Assembly (NCBI RefSeq): GCF_049532905.1
Contig: NZ_CP064032.1
Coordinates: forward strand, 2,294,001 to 2,358,000
Reading direction: 5' to 3'
Source: Dyella_B nitratireducens
Lineage (GTDB): Bacteria; Pseudomonadota; Gammaproteobacteria; Xanthomonadales; Rhodanobacteraceae
DNA: 64,000 nucleotides
Position 1 is the stretch's first letter. Each line of letters starts with the position of its first letter. The position numbers and the translations under genes are program-made. The notes beneath the pieces were generated by a model. That model searched no databases. It was not told the DNA's origin and saw only the letters and a program-made list of their open reading frames with translations. Shown here one piece after another: positions 44,600 through 53,255 of this stretch.

Positions 44600-45640
44600 A
44601 TGCCGCGCAGGGTTTTGATCGGGTCGTTGGTTGCGGGCGTGCTAATCAGTGCGGCGACTGGGTTCGTATTGCATCCGACTCAAGCGTCGCCCAGCGCAGC
44701 AGTGCTTGCCCAGCGCATCGCTTTGGGCAAGCAGCTCTTTAACGATCCATCATTGAGCGCGGACGGCACTGTGCGCTGCGCGTCCTGCCACGTGCCAGAA
44801 AAGAGCTATACGGATGGGCGCCCTGTAGCAATCGGGGTGTATGGGCATGCGGGAACACGCAATACGCCGAGTCTTCTCACTATTGCTGCGGCAAGCGAAT
44901 CTTCGTTCTTTTGGGATGGGCGTCGTACGGCGCTTGAGCAAGCGGTGCTCGATCCGCTGACCAATCCGGTGGAGATGGGGCTTCACGACCAAACGCAACT
45001 GTTGCAGCGAATCACGCGCAGCAGTGCGTACCGCGCGGCTTTTGCGCAAGCCTTTTCTGACGGTGGCGATTCGCCCACTCCCAACGAAGTTGGCACGGCG
45101 CTCGCCGCGTATGTCCGCTCGTTGACGCTGCCCGACAGCCCGTTCGACCGTTATCGGCAGGGTGATCGTGCTGCCTTGAGTCCTCGTGCTCAACTCGGGC
45201 TAGCCCTGTTCCGAGGCAAAGCCGGCTGCGCCGAATGTCATCGGCTAGACGGCTCATCACCCGCGTTTACCGATCATGCCTATCACCGATCCGGTGTCGG
45301 TTTGGATGGCATCGCGGCGAATCTTCCCGCAGTCACCGAAGGAGTGATAGCACGTTCGCTACAAGGCGGCGCTGTGGGTGACCGCGTCGCCACGCATGCG
45401 GATGAAGCACAACTTGGGCGATTCAACGTCACACTGGACCCGGCAGATATCGGGTTGTTTCGCACCCCATCCTTACGTGGCGTGTCCCACACGGCACCTT
45501 ACATGCACGATGGAAGCGTACCGACACTTGAAGACGCGATTGATCGCGAGGTTTATTACCGCAGCTTGCAGGCAGGTCGACCGTTGAATCTCAGCGTGGA
45601 AGAACGGCTCGATCTGGCCGAATTTCTGCGCTCACTCTGA
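44600..45640 (+). CDS. Di-haem cytochrome c peroxidase family protein (MauG/CcpA-like)
   Basis: A 346-residue periplasmic protein with an N-terminal signal (LIGSLVAGVLISAATGF). Two haem c sites: CASCH at 60-64 and CAECH at 210-214. Conserved peroxidase features follow: RNTPSLL, FFWDGRR, LFRTPSLRGVSHTAPYMHDG with a distal Met region, and a C-terminal LDLAEFLRSL helix. CcpA enzymes reduce H2O2; MauG homologues modify partner proteins. Which applies here is unknown. Downstream of a lipoprotein gene with 31 bases between. Confidence 0.88.
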   Translation: MPRRVLIGSLVAGVLISAATGFVLHPTQASPSAAVLAQRIALGKQLFNDPSLSADGTVRCASCHVPEKSYTDGRPVAIGVYGHAGTRNTPSLLTIAAASESSFFWDGRRTALEQAVLDPLTNPVEMGLHDQTQLLQRITRSSAYRAAFAQAFSDGGDSPTPNEVGTALAAYVRSLTLPDSPFDRYRQGDRAALSPRAQLGLALFRGKAGCAECHRLDGSSPAFTDHAYHRSGVGLDGIAANLPAVTEGVIARSLQGGAVGDRVATHADEAQLGRFNVTLDPADIGLFRTPSLRGVSHTAPYMHDGSVPTLEDAIDREVYYRSLQAGRPLNLSVEERLDLAEFLRSL

Positions 45641-45642
45641 CG

Positions 45643-45674
45643 GCCATGAAATGCTCGGTGACGTATTTCATGGC
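45643..45674. terminator. Hairpin after peroxidase gene
   Basis: GCCATGAAAT and ATTTCATGGC form a perfect 10-bp stem with a 12-base loop, two bases past the peroxidase stop. No T-run follows, so it is a terminator-like or RNA-stabilising hairpin. Confidence 0.55.
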
Positions 45675-45773
45675 GTCCGTCGTCCGACGAAGTGACGAAT
45701 AACGATTCCCCCAAAAGCGGCGCGCCGTTCCTCAAGCGACCCGCCGCGAAGGAACCATACGGACGCGAACGCG

Positions 45774-46103
45774 TTATCCACCCGGCTCAGGGTTGAGCGT
45801 ATCCACGTATTGCTGCAGCAAGTAGATGGCTGCATGCAGGCCGGTGACTTGCACTGAGTTAAGTGGCCAGTACGTCTGCGCGCTGCGCGGGGCGTTGGGT
45901 TTCTTGCTGGTTTCACTGCGTTCCAGCAGACCTCGCAGAACGTTGATGGCCAACGAGGTGCCAGCGAGTTTCGCCGTGTAGTTGTCGAACTTTTCCAGGC
46001 CCAGGCCCAGCGGGTCGCGCTGGTCGATGAACGGATCGGGTGGGGATGAGGGTTCGTTGCGAACCTGAGGGCGTGCGCGTGCCGTATGATCTATGGCAGC
46101 CAT
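45774..46103 (-). CDS. Small hypothetical protein (109 residues)
   Basis: From ATG 46103 with GGAG six bases upstream; four extra codons precede in frame. It contains DRRDPLG-like (FIDQRDPLGLGLEKFDNY) and a hydrophobic helix (LNSVQVTGLHAAIYLLQQYV), and looks soluble. Similar small proteins of unknown function occur in clusters in pseudomonads and xanthomonads, but I cannot name the family. Its leader holds a 10-bp inverted repeat at 46192-46229 (GTCATCGACG and CGTCGATGAC), possibly an operator. Confidence 0.6.
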   Translation of the reverse strand: MAAIDHTARARPQVRNEPSSPPDPFIDQRDPLGLGLEKFDNYTAKLAGTSLAINVLRGLLERSETSKKPNAPRSAQTYWPLNSVQVTGLHAAIYLLQQYVDTLNPEPGG

Positions 46104-46431
46104 GATCAACTCCATGATAGTTGGTTGTGGTCAGCAGGTCGTGGGAGTTCCAGCTCTCACGATCTGCGCTTCTCCAAGCATTGCTGCATGGGTCATCGAC
46201 GTTGCACGGATTAGGATGGCGTCGATGACGGGGCGAACGTAGCAAACCTGTATGGGCCTGTCTGTAAGGATTGAATGACAGGTCATGTGCGCAGCTTTTA
46301 CTTGAGCATCTACACACAAGTTTGCATTGCTGCGATTGCTAACTGAGTTTACGAACTTCTTCCGTTATTCCGGCAAGAACCGAAGTTCGAGTTAATGCTT
46401 TTTCAAAGCGATTCGTCATTCCGGCGAAGGC
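46104..46431. promoter_or_regulatory. Leader of the small hypothetical gene and REP half
   Basis: It contains the 46192-46229 inverted repeat, an imperfect dyad near 46133-46170 (CAGGTCGTGGGAG and CTCTCACGATCTG), and at 46414-46431 the left half of a REP family 2 palindrome into which the MITE-like element is inserted. No coding frame is convincing. Confidence 0.5.
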
Positions 46432-46754
46432 CCACTGCTGTCCGGGGAAATTTTGCGAAAAAAGTAACGAGCACTTGAGGGACAACACGTTTGCATGATT
46501 CGCACAGCAAGCGACTTAAAAAAGCTTGCTCAACACGATATCCACAAGTGAACCGGAAACGGCCCCCTCCCCTGCGTGCAGGGGAGGGTTGGGGTGGGGT
46601 AAGGCGAGCGAAGCTCGCTTCCCGCTACGCGGGAATGAGCGTGAGACATCAACGGAACCTCTCGCGAGGTTGCTTCACCCCACCCCAACCCTCCCCTACT
46701 ACACGTAGGGGAGGGGGCGATCCGGCAAGCTAAAAGTTTCCCGGACAGCAGTGG
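46432..46754. mobile_element. MITE-like element, copy 1 (323 bp, in REP)
   Basis: Terminal inverted repeats CCACTGCTGTCCGGGGAAA at the left and its inverted match ending CCCGGACAGCAGTGG at the right. Inside are palindromes (CCCTCCCCTGC with GCAGGGGAGGG; CCCTCCCCTACT with GTAGGGGAGGG) and no gene. Flanking direct repeats CGAAGGC (46425-46431 and 46756-46762) look like a target-site duplication splitting one REP arm. The second copy is at 56594-56915. A transposase in trans is required; none is in the window. Confidence 0.8.
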
Positions 46755-46772
46755 ACGAAGGCCGGAATCCAT

Positions 46773-47066
46773 CTATATCAATGCGGGGTACAAGTCGATC
46801 CAATGAGAGTTCTCCTCTTCGATCAGCCGGACTTTCCAGTCTCGTTTCCAACCCTTGATCGTTTTTTCTCGAAGAATGGCGGACTCCATCGTTTCATGAC
46901 GTTCAAACCAGACCAGCCGATGCACGCCATATCGGTTTGTAAAGCCGTCTGTGACGTCGTTTTTATGCTGCCATATGCGTTGGATCAGGTTGCTGGTAAC
47001 ACCAACGTACAGCGTGCCTCTTCGGCGACTGGCAAGTATGTAGGTGCAAGGTAATCGCCGGTCCAT
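46773..47066 (-). CDS. GIY-YIG domain endonuclease-like protein
   Basis: 97 residues, a single GIY-YIG fold: TYILASRRRGTLYVGVTSNL carries the two Tyr motifs, then RIWQHKND with Arg and His, a conserved VWFERHETMESAILREKTIK with the metal-binding Glu, and a WKRDWKVRLIEE tail. Small single-domain members are often found near REP elements. The function is unknown (DNA repair or mobility has been suggested). It sits between a REP half and another REP remnant. Confidence 0.85.
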   Translation of the reverse strand: MDRRLPCTYILASRRRGTLYVGVTSNLIQRIWQHKNDVTDGFTNRYGVHRLVWFERHETMESAILREKTIKGWKRDWKVRLIEEENSHWIDLYPALI

Positions 47067-47362
47067 GGCCAGAATCTACATGGATTGACCAGCTTCGCTG
47101 TTGTAAAGCGCCTCGGCCTTCGCCGGAATGACGATGAAGCAAGATTGAAGACTGTAGTGAGAACAAGTTCCTCGCTGCATTCCTTTGCAAAAAGTGTCTT
47201 CATGACGGCAGTTTTCTGAGCTTCAGAAAAATCTTTCCCAGGCAGCAATGGGCGAAGGCCGGAATCTATGCTTCGTACTTGCGATGGATTCCTCGGTCCT
47301 CAAAGCCGAGCACATCCATGTGCTCTCCCCCGTGCCGGGGCGACGGGTCAGTAGTTATGTGT
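47067..47362. repeat. Intergenic REP halves and decayed MITE end
   Basis: GGCCTTCGCCGGAATGACG near 47116 and GGGCGAAGGCCGGAATC near 47250 are REP family 2 arms. Directly before the latter, 47225-47250 reads TCTTTCCCAGGCAGCAATGG, a worn version of the MITE right end. So a third, degenerate MITE copy appears to sit in the same kind of REP target. Confidence 0.6.
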
Positions 47363-49447
47363 TTACAAATGACCTTGCGTGAGTTCGTCCGCAAGACGCG
47401 GCAAGTTATAGACCTTGCGAACCGATTCCAGCAGCACGGCGGTATCCACGGCTACGGCGCGGTTGTTGCTGCCGTCGTAGACGAAATCGCCACCGAGCGA
47501 ATGGATGTTGCCGTCGAAGATCAAGCCCACCGCATGGCCTTCGCGATCGATCACGGCGCTGCCGGAGTTGCCACCGATGATGTCGTTGTCGGTGACGAAG
47601 TTCATCGGTGTGTTGGCATCGAGCTTGCCCTGGGCGTTGACCCAGCTGTCAGGCAGTTTGAAAGGATCAGCGCCGGTGGCGCGCTTGTACAGGCCGCCGA
47701 TGTCAGTGAATGGCGGCACGGGTTTGCCGTTCTCGTTCCAGCCGACCACTTTGCCGTAGGAGAGCCGCAGGGTGAAGGTGGCATCCGGATAGCTGGACAT
47801 GCCGTCGCGGTCGAAACGTGCCTTGGCGATGGTTTCATCGGCCTTCTGGGTGGGCGCGGTGACGTCATCTTCATAGGCTTTGCGTACCTGGCGCGATTCC
47901 GGATCGATCTGCAGCGCAAGTTTGATGAGAGGATCGTTCGACGCTTCGATGGCCTTCTCACCACCATCCCACAGTTGCTTGCGCACGGCAGGGTCGGCCA
48001 GCTGGGTACCGCTTACCAGTTGCTGCGCAAGCTGATCGGGCGATTGCTTGCCAAGCACTTCGTGCACGGTGGGATCATCGGCACCGAGTACTTGCCGCAG
48101 TTTTTCCAGCGACCAGGAGAGCAAGGTCTGCTCGTAGTGCGGGTAGACCGGTACGTTCGATTCCAGGGTGTGCTCCACGGCCGGCAGGTTGGCATCGCGG
48201 AAATCCGGCAGGCGTTCGCCGTCCGGCTTGCTGCGCTCGGCCGCTGCACGCACCAGTGTGCGCGCATAGCCGAAGAGCTCGCCGCCTCGCTCGTTAAAGC
48301 CGAAACCCTGTTCAAGCATGTTGTAACGCGCGATCAGTTCCGCACTGCGCTGCTGGGCGTGTTGCAGATCGGTCCAGGGATCACCGTATTTGGTGCGGCG
48401 TTCCGGGGTGGCGGCCATCCATTCGCGCAATGATGCATCCTGCTTTTTCTTCTGCTCGACGAAGTTCTCATCGGCCAGTGTCTGCAACCAGCCGTTGAAA
48501 ACCTTGATGCTGTTTTCGATGTAGAAGCGTGCTTCCTGGGCTTCCTTCGCCTGCTCTGCGCCAGCACGGCCGTATTGCCATAGCAGGCCGCGCATCTCGG
48601 ACAGCAAGCCGAACAGCGGCACCAGGCGCACATCGCGCATCGCCGCCAACTGGACCCAGGGGATGCCGCGCTGGGTGGAACCCGGATTGCCGATCACGAA
48701 AGTCATGTCGCCGGCCTTGGGACCTTGCGGCGAAAACTTGAAGAATTGCGGCGTGCTGGCCGGCTTGTTGTCGACGTAGGCGCGGAAGAACGCAACGTCC
48801 AAGTCGTAGCGCGGGAAGTTGAAGTTGTCCGGATCGCCACCGAAGAAAGCAATGCTTTGTTCGGGTGCAAATACCAGGCGCACGTCTTGATAGCGGCGGT
48901 ATTTGTAGAGTGCGTAGCGACCGCCGTTGTAGAGCGTGACTACGTCACAGCGCCAGGTCTTGGCATCGCCGTTGACGCAGGATTGCTCCAGCTTGCTGTC
49001 GATGGCGCGCTCGGCTTTCACGCGTTCGGCACCGGTTTTGCCTGCCGTTGCTGCATTGACTTGCGTGGTGACGTCGGTGATGGATTGGAGTTGATTGAGT
49101 TCGACGTCGGGGCACTTCGGCTCGTCTTCCTGCTTGAGCGCGATGTAGCCGTTGGACATGTAGTCCTCGTGGCCTTTGGAAATCTGCGAAAGGCAGGAAT
49201 TGGCGCAGTGGTGGTTGGTCATCACCAGGCCATTGGCCGACACGAACGAGCCGGTGCAGCCTTCGGCCAGGCGCAGCGCTGCGTGCTGCACCAGATCTAT
49301 CCATTGCGGGGTTGGTGTAAAGCCATAGCGCTGTTGCATTTGCTTGACCGGCAGATGGTCCAGCGTCCACATGCCTTCATCCGCCATGGCCGTACCTGCT
49401 CCGGCAACCAGCAAACCGGTCAATGCCATTCCCAGGATCCGCTTCAT
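47363..49447 (-). CDS. S46 family dipeptidyl-peptidase (DPP7/DPP11 type)
   Basis: 694 residues from ATG 49447 (GGGGAG upstream; the longer frame is spurious). Signal MKRILGMALTGLLVAGAGTA, cleavage after AMA. Chymotrypsin-like S46 fold: GCTGSFVSANGLVMTNHHC with catalytic His near 79-80, a middle helical domain, and IGGNSGSAVIDREG with the catalytic Ser. These periplasmic enzymes release dipeptides from oligopeptide N-termini and support growth on peptides. The P1 specificity residue cannot be assigned. A clear leader and the absence of coupled neighbours suggest a single-gene unit. Confidence 0.92.
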   Translation of the reverse strand: MKRILGMALTGLLVAGAGTAMADEGMWTLDHLPVKQMQQRYGFTPTPQWIDLVQHAALRLAEGCTGSFVSANGLVMTNHHCANSCLSQISKGHEDYMSNGYIALKQEDEPKCPDVELNQLQSITDVTTQVNAATAGKTGAERVKAERAIDSKLEQSCVNGDAKTWRCDVVTLYNGGRYALYKYRRYQDVRLVFAPEQSIAFFGGDPDNFNFPRYDLDVAFFRAYVDNKPASTPQFFKFSPQGPKAGDMTFVIGNPGSTQRGIPWVQLAAMRDVRLVPLFGLLSEMRGLLWQYGRAGAEQAKEAQEARFYIENSIKVFNGWLQTLADENFVEQKKKQDASLREWMAATPERRTKYGDPWTDLQHAQQRSAELIARYNMLEQGFGFNERGGELFGYARTLVRAAAERSKPDGERLPDFRDANLPAVEHTLESNVPVYPHYEQTLLSWSLEKLRQVLGADDPTVHEVLGKQSPDQLAQQLVSGTQLADPAVRKQLWDGGEKAIEASNDPLIKLALQIDPESRQVRKAYEDDVTAPTQKADETIAKARFDRDGMSSYPDATFTLRLSYGKVVGWNENGKPVPPFTDIGGLYKRATGADPFKLPDSWVNAQGKLDANTPMNFVTDNDIIGGNSGSAVIDREGHAVGLIFDGNIHSLGGDFVYDGSNNRAVAVDTAVLLESVRKVYNLPRLADELTQGHL

Positions 49448-49695
49448 GAGTCGCTCCCCAATGTGGGCGCGTTGCGCGCCGTGGGCAACGAGTATGGGCG
49501 TGGCGTTACAACATAACAATATGACCGTTGGCATGCCTAGCCAGGATGGTCGTTCCCCACCCGACGCACGGCAATAAATGCCGGATAGGTGGGCATAGAG
49601 GCTCCGCCTCCACGGACGTAATTTATCCGGGTCGTCGACGACTGTCCGGCATGCAGGGGTGCCGCCATTCCTTACACACGCATCGAGGCATACGC

Positions 49696-50739
49696 ATGAA
49701 AAAGGCAGTCTATGGTTCAGCGCTGCTCGCGCTGATGGTGGCGAGTGCGGCCCAGGCACAAGCCGGTTTTGGCTGGCATGACGATGATCTCATCGTCACC
49801 GCGTCCAACACGGCCAGCAACCAACTCTTGGTCTACAACACGCAAGGTTCGCTGGTCGAGCAAATCCATACGAACGGGGCGGGTGGCGTCAGCGGCAATG
49901 CTGGCGGTATTGCGCAAAATCACAAGTTGCTTGCGGTGGTGAATTTCGGTTCGGGGAATGTTTCGGTCTTTGGAAAATCCCGCAACGGCCTGCAACTGGA
50001 AACATTGGTGCCGGCCATTACCAATCCGGTAAGCGTCGCATTCGGGCGTGATCATCTGTACATACTCACGGCCACGCATATCGAATCGCATCGCATTGAT
50101 CGCTACGGCGTGGCCGCCAGCGCCGATGGTGAAGCACAGCTGGTGATTGCCGACGGTTCGGCAGCACAAGTAGGCGTGCTGGATGGTCAGCTGGTCATCA
50201 GCGAAAAGAGCAATGCGATCGAGACGGTGAACTTGACCCACGACGGTGCGGTGACCGGTTCGACGAAGTTGGTAGCCAACATTCCCAGCAACGTGAATGC
50301 GCCATTCGGCCTCGCTACGCGCGGCAACGATGCATACGTGACGATTGCGCACGCCAACGAAATCAGTCTTGTGCGGGACAATGCCGTAGTAACGGTCACG
50401 GGGTCGGGAACGCAGATGGCACCGTGCTGGGTGACGCTGGACGGTCCATTCTTGTTCTCGGCGAATTCGCCGAGTCACTCCGTGTCGCGCTATGCAGTCT
50501 ATGGCCACAAGATCGTGCAGGAAGCAGCGGTGGTCGCAAGCTTCAACGGCAACCCCACCGATATCACCTACGGCGACAATCTTGCGGCTGTGGTGGATGG
50601 GAACGGAACGGTGTCACACGTTTCCATTTTTAACGTGGATGGCGATGGTGATTTCAGTTTGAAGAGCAGTGTCACGATCAACAGCGCTGCGACCAATGGC
50701 ATTGCCATTGTGCATGGCGGTGATGGTTTCGGCGATTGA
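49696..50739 (+). CDS. Exported beta-propeller-like protein
   Basis: 347 residues from ATG 49696 (GAGG seven bases upstream). Signal peptide MKKAVYGSALLALMVASAAQ. The body is a series of four-strand blades (NQLLVYNTQGSLVEQIHTNG, NPVSVAFGRDHLYILTATH, GLATRGNDAYVTIAHANEIS) like 3-carboxymuconate-lactonase-type seven-bladed propellers, and ends in an Asp/Gly-rich tail (FNVDGDGDFS). A catalytic role is not evident; it may be a secreted scaffold or lactonase-like protein. It diverges from the S46 peptidase. Confidence 0.65.
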   Translation: MKKAVYGSALLALMVASAAQAQAGFGWHDDDLIVTASNTASNQLLVYNTQGSLVEQIHTNGAGGVSGNAGGIAQNHKLLAVVNFGSGNVSVFGKSRNGLQLETLVPAITNPVSVAFGRDHLYILTATHIESHRIDRYGVAASADGEAQLVIADGSAAQVGVLDGQLVISEKSNAIETVNLTHDGAVTGSTKLVANIPSNVNAPFGLATRGNDAYVTIAHANEISLVRDNAVVTVTGSGTQMAPCWVTLDGPFLFSANSPSHSVSRYAVYGHKIVQEAAVVASFNGNPTDITYGDNLAAVVDGNGTVSHVSIFNVDGDGDFSLKSSVTINSAATNGIAIVHGGDGFGD

Positions 50740-50760
50740 TAAGTAAGGCCGGGGTGCCAT

Positions 50761-50838
50761 CGTAGGTTGGGTTAGCGGAGCGTAACCCGACCATGCCGCA
50801 CGATTATGTTGGGTTACGCTTCGCTAACCCAACCTACG
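50761..50838. repeat. REP-like palindrome, family 3
   Basis: CGTAGGTTGGGTTAGCGGAG and its inverted partner ending CGCTAACCCAACCTACG, with a central 22-base spacer, between convergent genes. It is related to but distinct from family 1 (GGGTTAGC rather than GGGGTGCAAA). Confidence 0.8.
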
Positions 50839-50854
50839 ATGGGTATCCCGTCCA

Positions 50855-51847
50855 CTACGAATGCGCGTGTCCCGACACGATGACCGTCTCGGATACAGCT
50901 ACCGTTTGCACGGCCAGATGCTCGATGTCATACCCCGCATCCGCCCACGCATCAAGGCCGCCCAGCAGCGGGCGCACTTTGCGATAGCCCTGCATCAGCA
51001 GCCCCTTCGCCGCCTTGGCTGCGGAAACTTCGTTGGGGCAACTGCAATAGATCACTACTTCCTGATCGATCGGCACCTGATGGAGCTCCTGATCGATGCC
51101 GCCAAGACTCGCCATCAAGGAACCGGGAATGATGCGGTTGTCGACTAGGCGGGCGGCCTGTGAGCGTACGTCGACGACCACCGGCTTCTTGCCGTCTTCG
51201 ATCAGCTGGTGGAGTTCATCCACACTGATGCGCGCCAGCCGCAACGCCAACAACAACCGCTTGCGTTGCCACCATTTCACGATGACGTAGGCAATCAGCA
51301 GCGCGAACAGCACTTCTATGGCGACCGTGCCTGCACTGGCCAGTGCGAACAGTACCCGGTCGATCTGCTGCGAAAAGGCATAGCCAAGGCCTACGATCAA
51401 TCCGATCCAGATCAGCGAACCCAGGCCGTCGAGCAGCATGAATATCTGTGGCCGAAGCCTCATCGCTCCCATCAGCGGCGGCGCGATGGTGGAAAGGCCC
51501 GGTACGAATTTGGCGATCAGCAGGATCTGCCCGCGCCAACGCTGGAAGCGCAGCTCCGATTGCTTGACGCAGGAATCCGGGGAAAGCGAAATACGGCATA
51601 GGGTGCGCATCACCGATGCACCATACCGGCGGCCCGCCAGGTACCAGGCGAAATCGCTGATCAGGCAGGCAAGCAACGCCACCAGCACCACGGCGCCAAG
51701 CGGAAGCTTGCCAAGGGAAGAGAGTGCGCCCGCCACAACCAGGGTCGGCACGGCCGGCAACGGCAGCCCGGCCTGCTCCACCAATACGTTGATGAAGACC
51801 AGCAGCAAGCCGTATTCGGCAATCAACTCGATGATCGCATGCGTCAC
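50855..51847 (-). CDS. DedA-family membrane protein fused to a rhodanese domain
   Basis: 330 residues if started at the GTG 51847 (GAGG upstream). Residues 5-190 form a DedA/SNARE-assoc protein: LAEYGLLLVFINVLVEQAGLP-like start, GALSSLGKLPLG, RFVPGLSTIAPPLMGAMR (the FIPG-like re-entrant loop), and membrane helices. Residues 210-320 are a rhodanese: VVVDVRSQAARL and VVIYCSCPNEVSAAK with the active-site Cys. DedA proteins are lipid scramblases needed for envelope homeostasis; the rhodanese may carry sulfur or sense redox. The fusion is known in proteobacteria. Confidence 0.85.
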   Translation of the reverse strand: MTHAIIELIAEYGLLLVFINVLVEQAGLPLPAVPTLVVAGALSSLGKLPLGAVVLVALLACLISDFAWYLAGRRYGASVMRTLCRISLSPDSCVKQSELRFQRWRGQILLIAKFVPGLSTIAPPLMGAMRLRPQIFMLLDGLGSLIWIGLIVGLGYAFSQQIDRVLFALASAGTVAIEVLFALLIAYVIVKWWQRKRLLLALRLARISVDELHQLIEDGKKPVVVDVRSQAARLVDNRIIPGSLMASLGGIDQELHQVPIDQEVVIYCSCPNEVSAAKAAKGLLMQGYRKVRPLLGGLDAWADAGYDIEHLAVQTVAVSETVIVSGHAHS

Positions 51848-52297
51848 CGGAATGACCTCGGGTTGGATGCCCGCATCGTTGGGGTTGGCGGGGGGAAATG
51901 CAAGATGGTGAGAGGGGGTATTGCGGCCAAAAAGTGGTTTGTTGGGTGAGGCTCGTTTCCTGCTTCCAGGGAGCACCTACACACCTTGCCGAATGGGCCA
52001 ACCCTGCCTCACCGTCATTCCGGCGAAAGCCGGACGGAGCGCGAAGCGCGGAGAACATCCGAAGGATGGCCCCGAAGGGGTGAGCGAAGCGAATCATCCA
52101 GTTAAGAATGACGTGCGCAGCACACTGCTTAAAAGGTTCTGTGTGCTTTGCACGATGTATTTAAACTGGATTCCGGCTTTCGCCGGAATGACGATAAGGT
52201 GCGGTGAGATTGCTTCATCCCCCTCCCCTACTAGACGTAGGGGAGGGAGTTTGGTCCCCTTGGCACACCACGCTACTCAGGCGTTGCTGACCCCCGG
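51848..52297. repeat. Intergenic region with REP family 2 pair
   Basis: Inverted REP arms at about 52014-52035 (GTCATTCCGGCGAAAGCCGG) and 52168-52197 (CGGCTTTCGCCGGAATGACG), plus a lone palindrome CCCCTCCCCTACTAGACG like one inside the MITE at 52219-52246. No gene seen. Confidence 0.7.
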
Positions 52298-53020
52298 TTA
52301 CGCACCCGCCTTCAGGCCTGGCTTGGCCACTTCCTCACCCAGCAGGAAGCGGAAGATCAGGCCACCCGCCGCACCGCCGAGCAACGGCACCACCCAGAAC
52401 ATCCACAGCTGCTGCAGCGCCCAGGTGCCCTGGAAGATCGCCACGCCAGTGCTGCGCGCCGGGTTTACCGACGTATTGGTGACGGGAATGCTGATCAAAT
52501 GGATCAGCGTAAGAGCCAGGCCGATCGCCAGTGGAGCAAAGCCGGCCGGCGCCCGGCGGTCGGTGGCGCCGTGGATCACGATCAGGAACATCGCGGTGAG
52601 CACGAACTCGCTCATCATGCAGGCGTGCAGCGAGAAGCCGCCCGGCGAATGCTCACCGTAGCCGTTGGACGCGAAGCCGCTGGCCGTGGCATCGAAACCC
52701 GGCTTGCCGCTGGCAATCACGTACAGCACCGCCGCGGCGACGATCGCGCCGATCACTTGCGAGACGATGTAAGGCACCACGTCCTTGCCGCTGAAGCGGC
52801 CACCGAAGAACAAACCCACCGTTATCGCCGGATTGAAATGCGCGCCGGAGATACCGCCAACCGCGTAGGCCATGGTGACCACGGTAAGACCAAATGCCAG
52901 CGCGACGCCGACAAAACCAATACCCAAGTTTGGAAAGGCAGCAGCCAATACCGCACTGCCGCAACCACCGAGCACCAACCAGAACGTGCCGAAGAATTCG
53001 GCACAGAGTCGTTTGAACAT
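52298..53020 (-). CDS. aqpZ: Aquaporin Z
   Basis: 240 residues from ATG 53020. Six hydrophobic helices with two NPA boxes: SGAHFNPAITVGLFFGG and TNTSVNPARSTGVAIF. The N-terminus MFKRLCAEFFGTFWLVLGGCGS is typical of AqpZ, and the Cys near 20 matches. It conducts water across the inner membrane. The selectivity-filter residues (Phe, His, Thr/Cys, Arg) could not all be assigned by eye, but the Arg after the second NPA (NPARS) is present. Divergent from a methyltransferase gene. Confidence 0.93.
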   Translation of the reverse strand: MFKRLCAEFFGTFWLVLGGCGSAVLAAAFPNLGIGFVGVALAFGLTVVTMAYAVGGISGAHFNPAITVGLFFGGRFSGKDVVPYIVSQVIGAIVAAAVLYVIASGKPGFDATASGFASNGYGEHSPGGFSLHACMMSEFVLTAMFLIVIHGATDRRAPAGFAPLAIGLALTLIHLISIPVTNTSVNPARSTGVAIFQGTWALQQLWMFWVVPLLGGAAGGLIFRFLLGEEVAKPGLKAGA

Positions 53021-53255
53021 AATCGTCGTCTCCCATGAATGAAAACGGTAGCGATATCGCAACCTGCTTTTTCGACGCCTTACGTCCCCTTGTTTTCCCG
53101 CAAGCGCATCCTTGTCCTTGACGTGGACAGCGCGTAAATACCACGCATCTTGGTTTAATGAAAGCAGCTCGATTCGCCGCCCCTATCCATCTGCCGCCAG
53201 ATCGATGAGGCTACTGCACCCCCGAACGTTCATTTCCTACAGGCCGCAACCGCGT

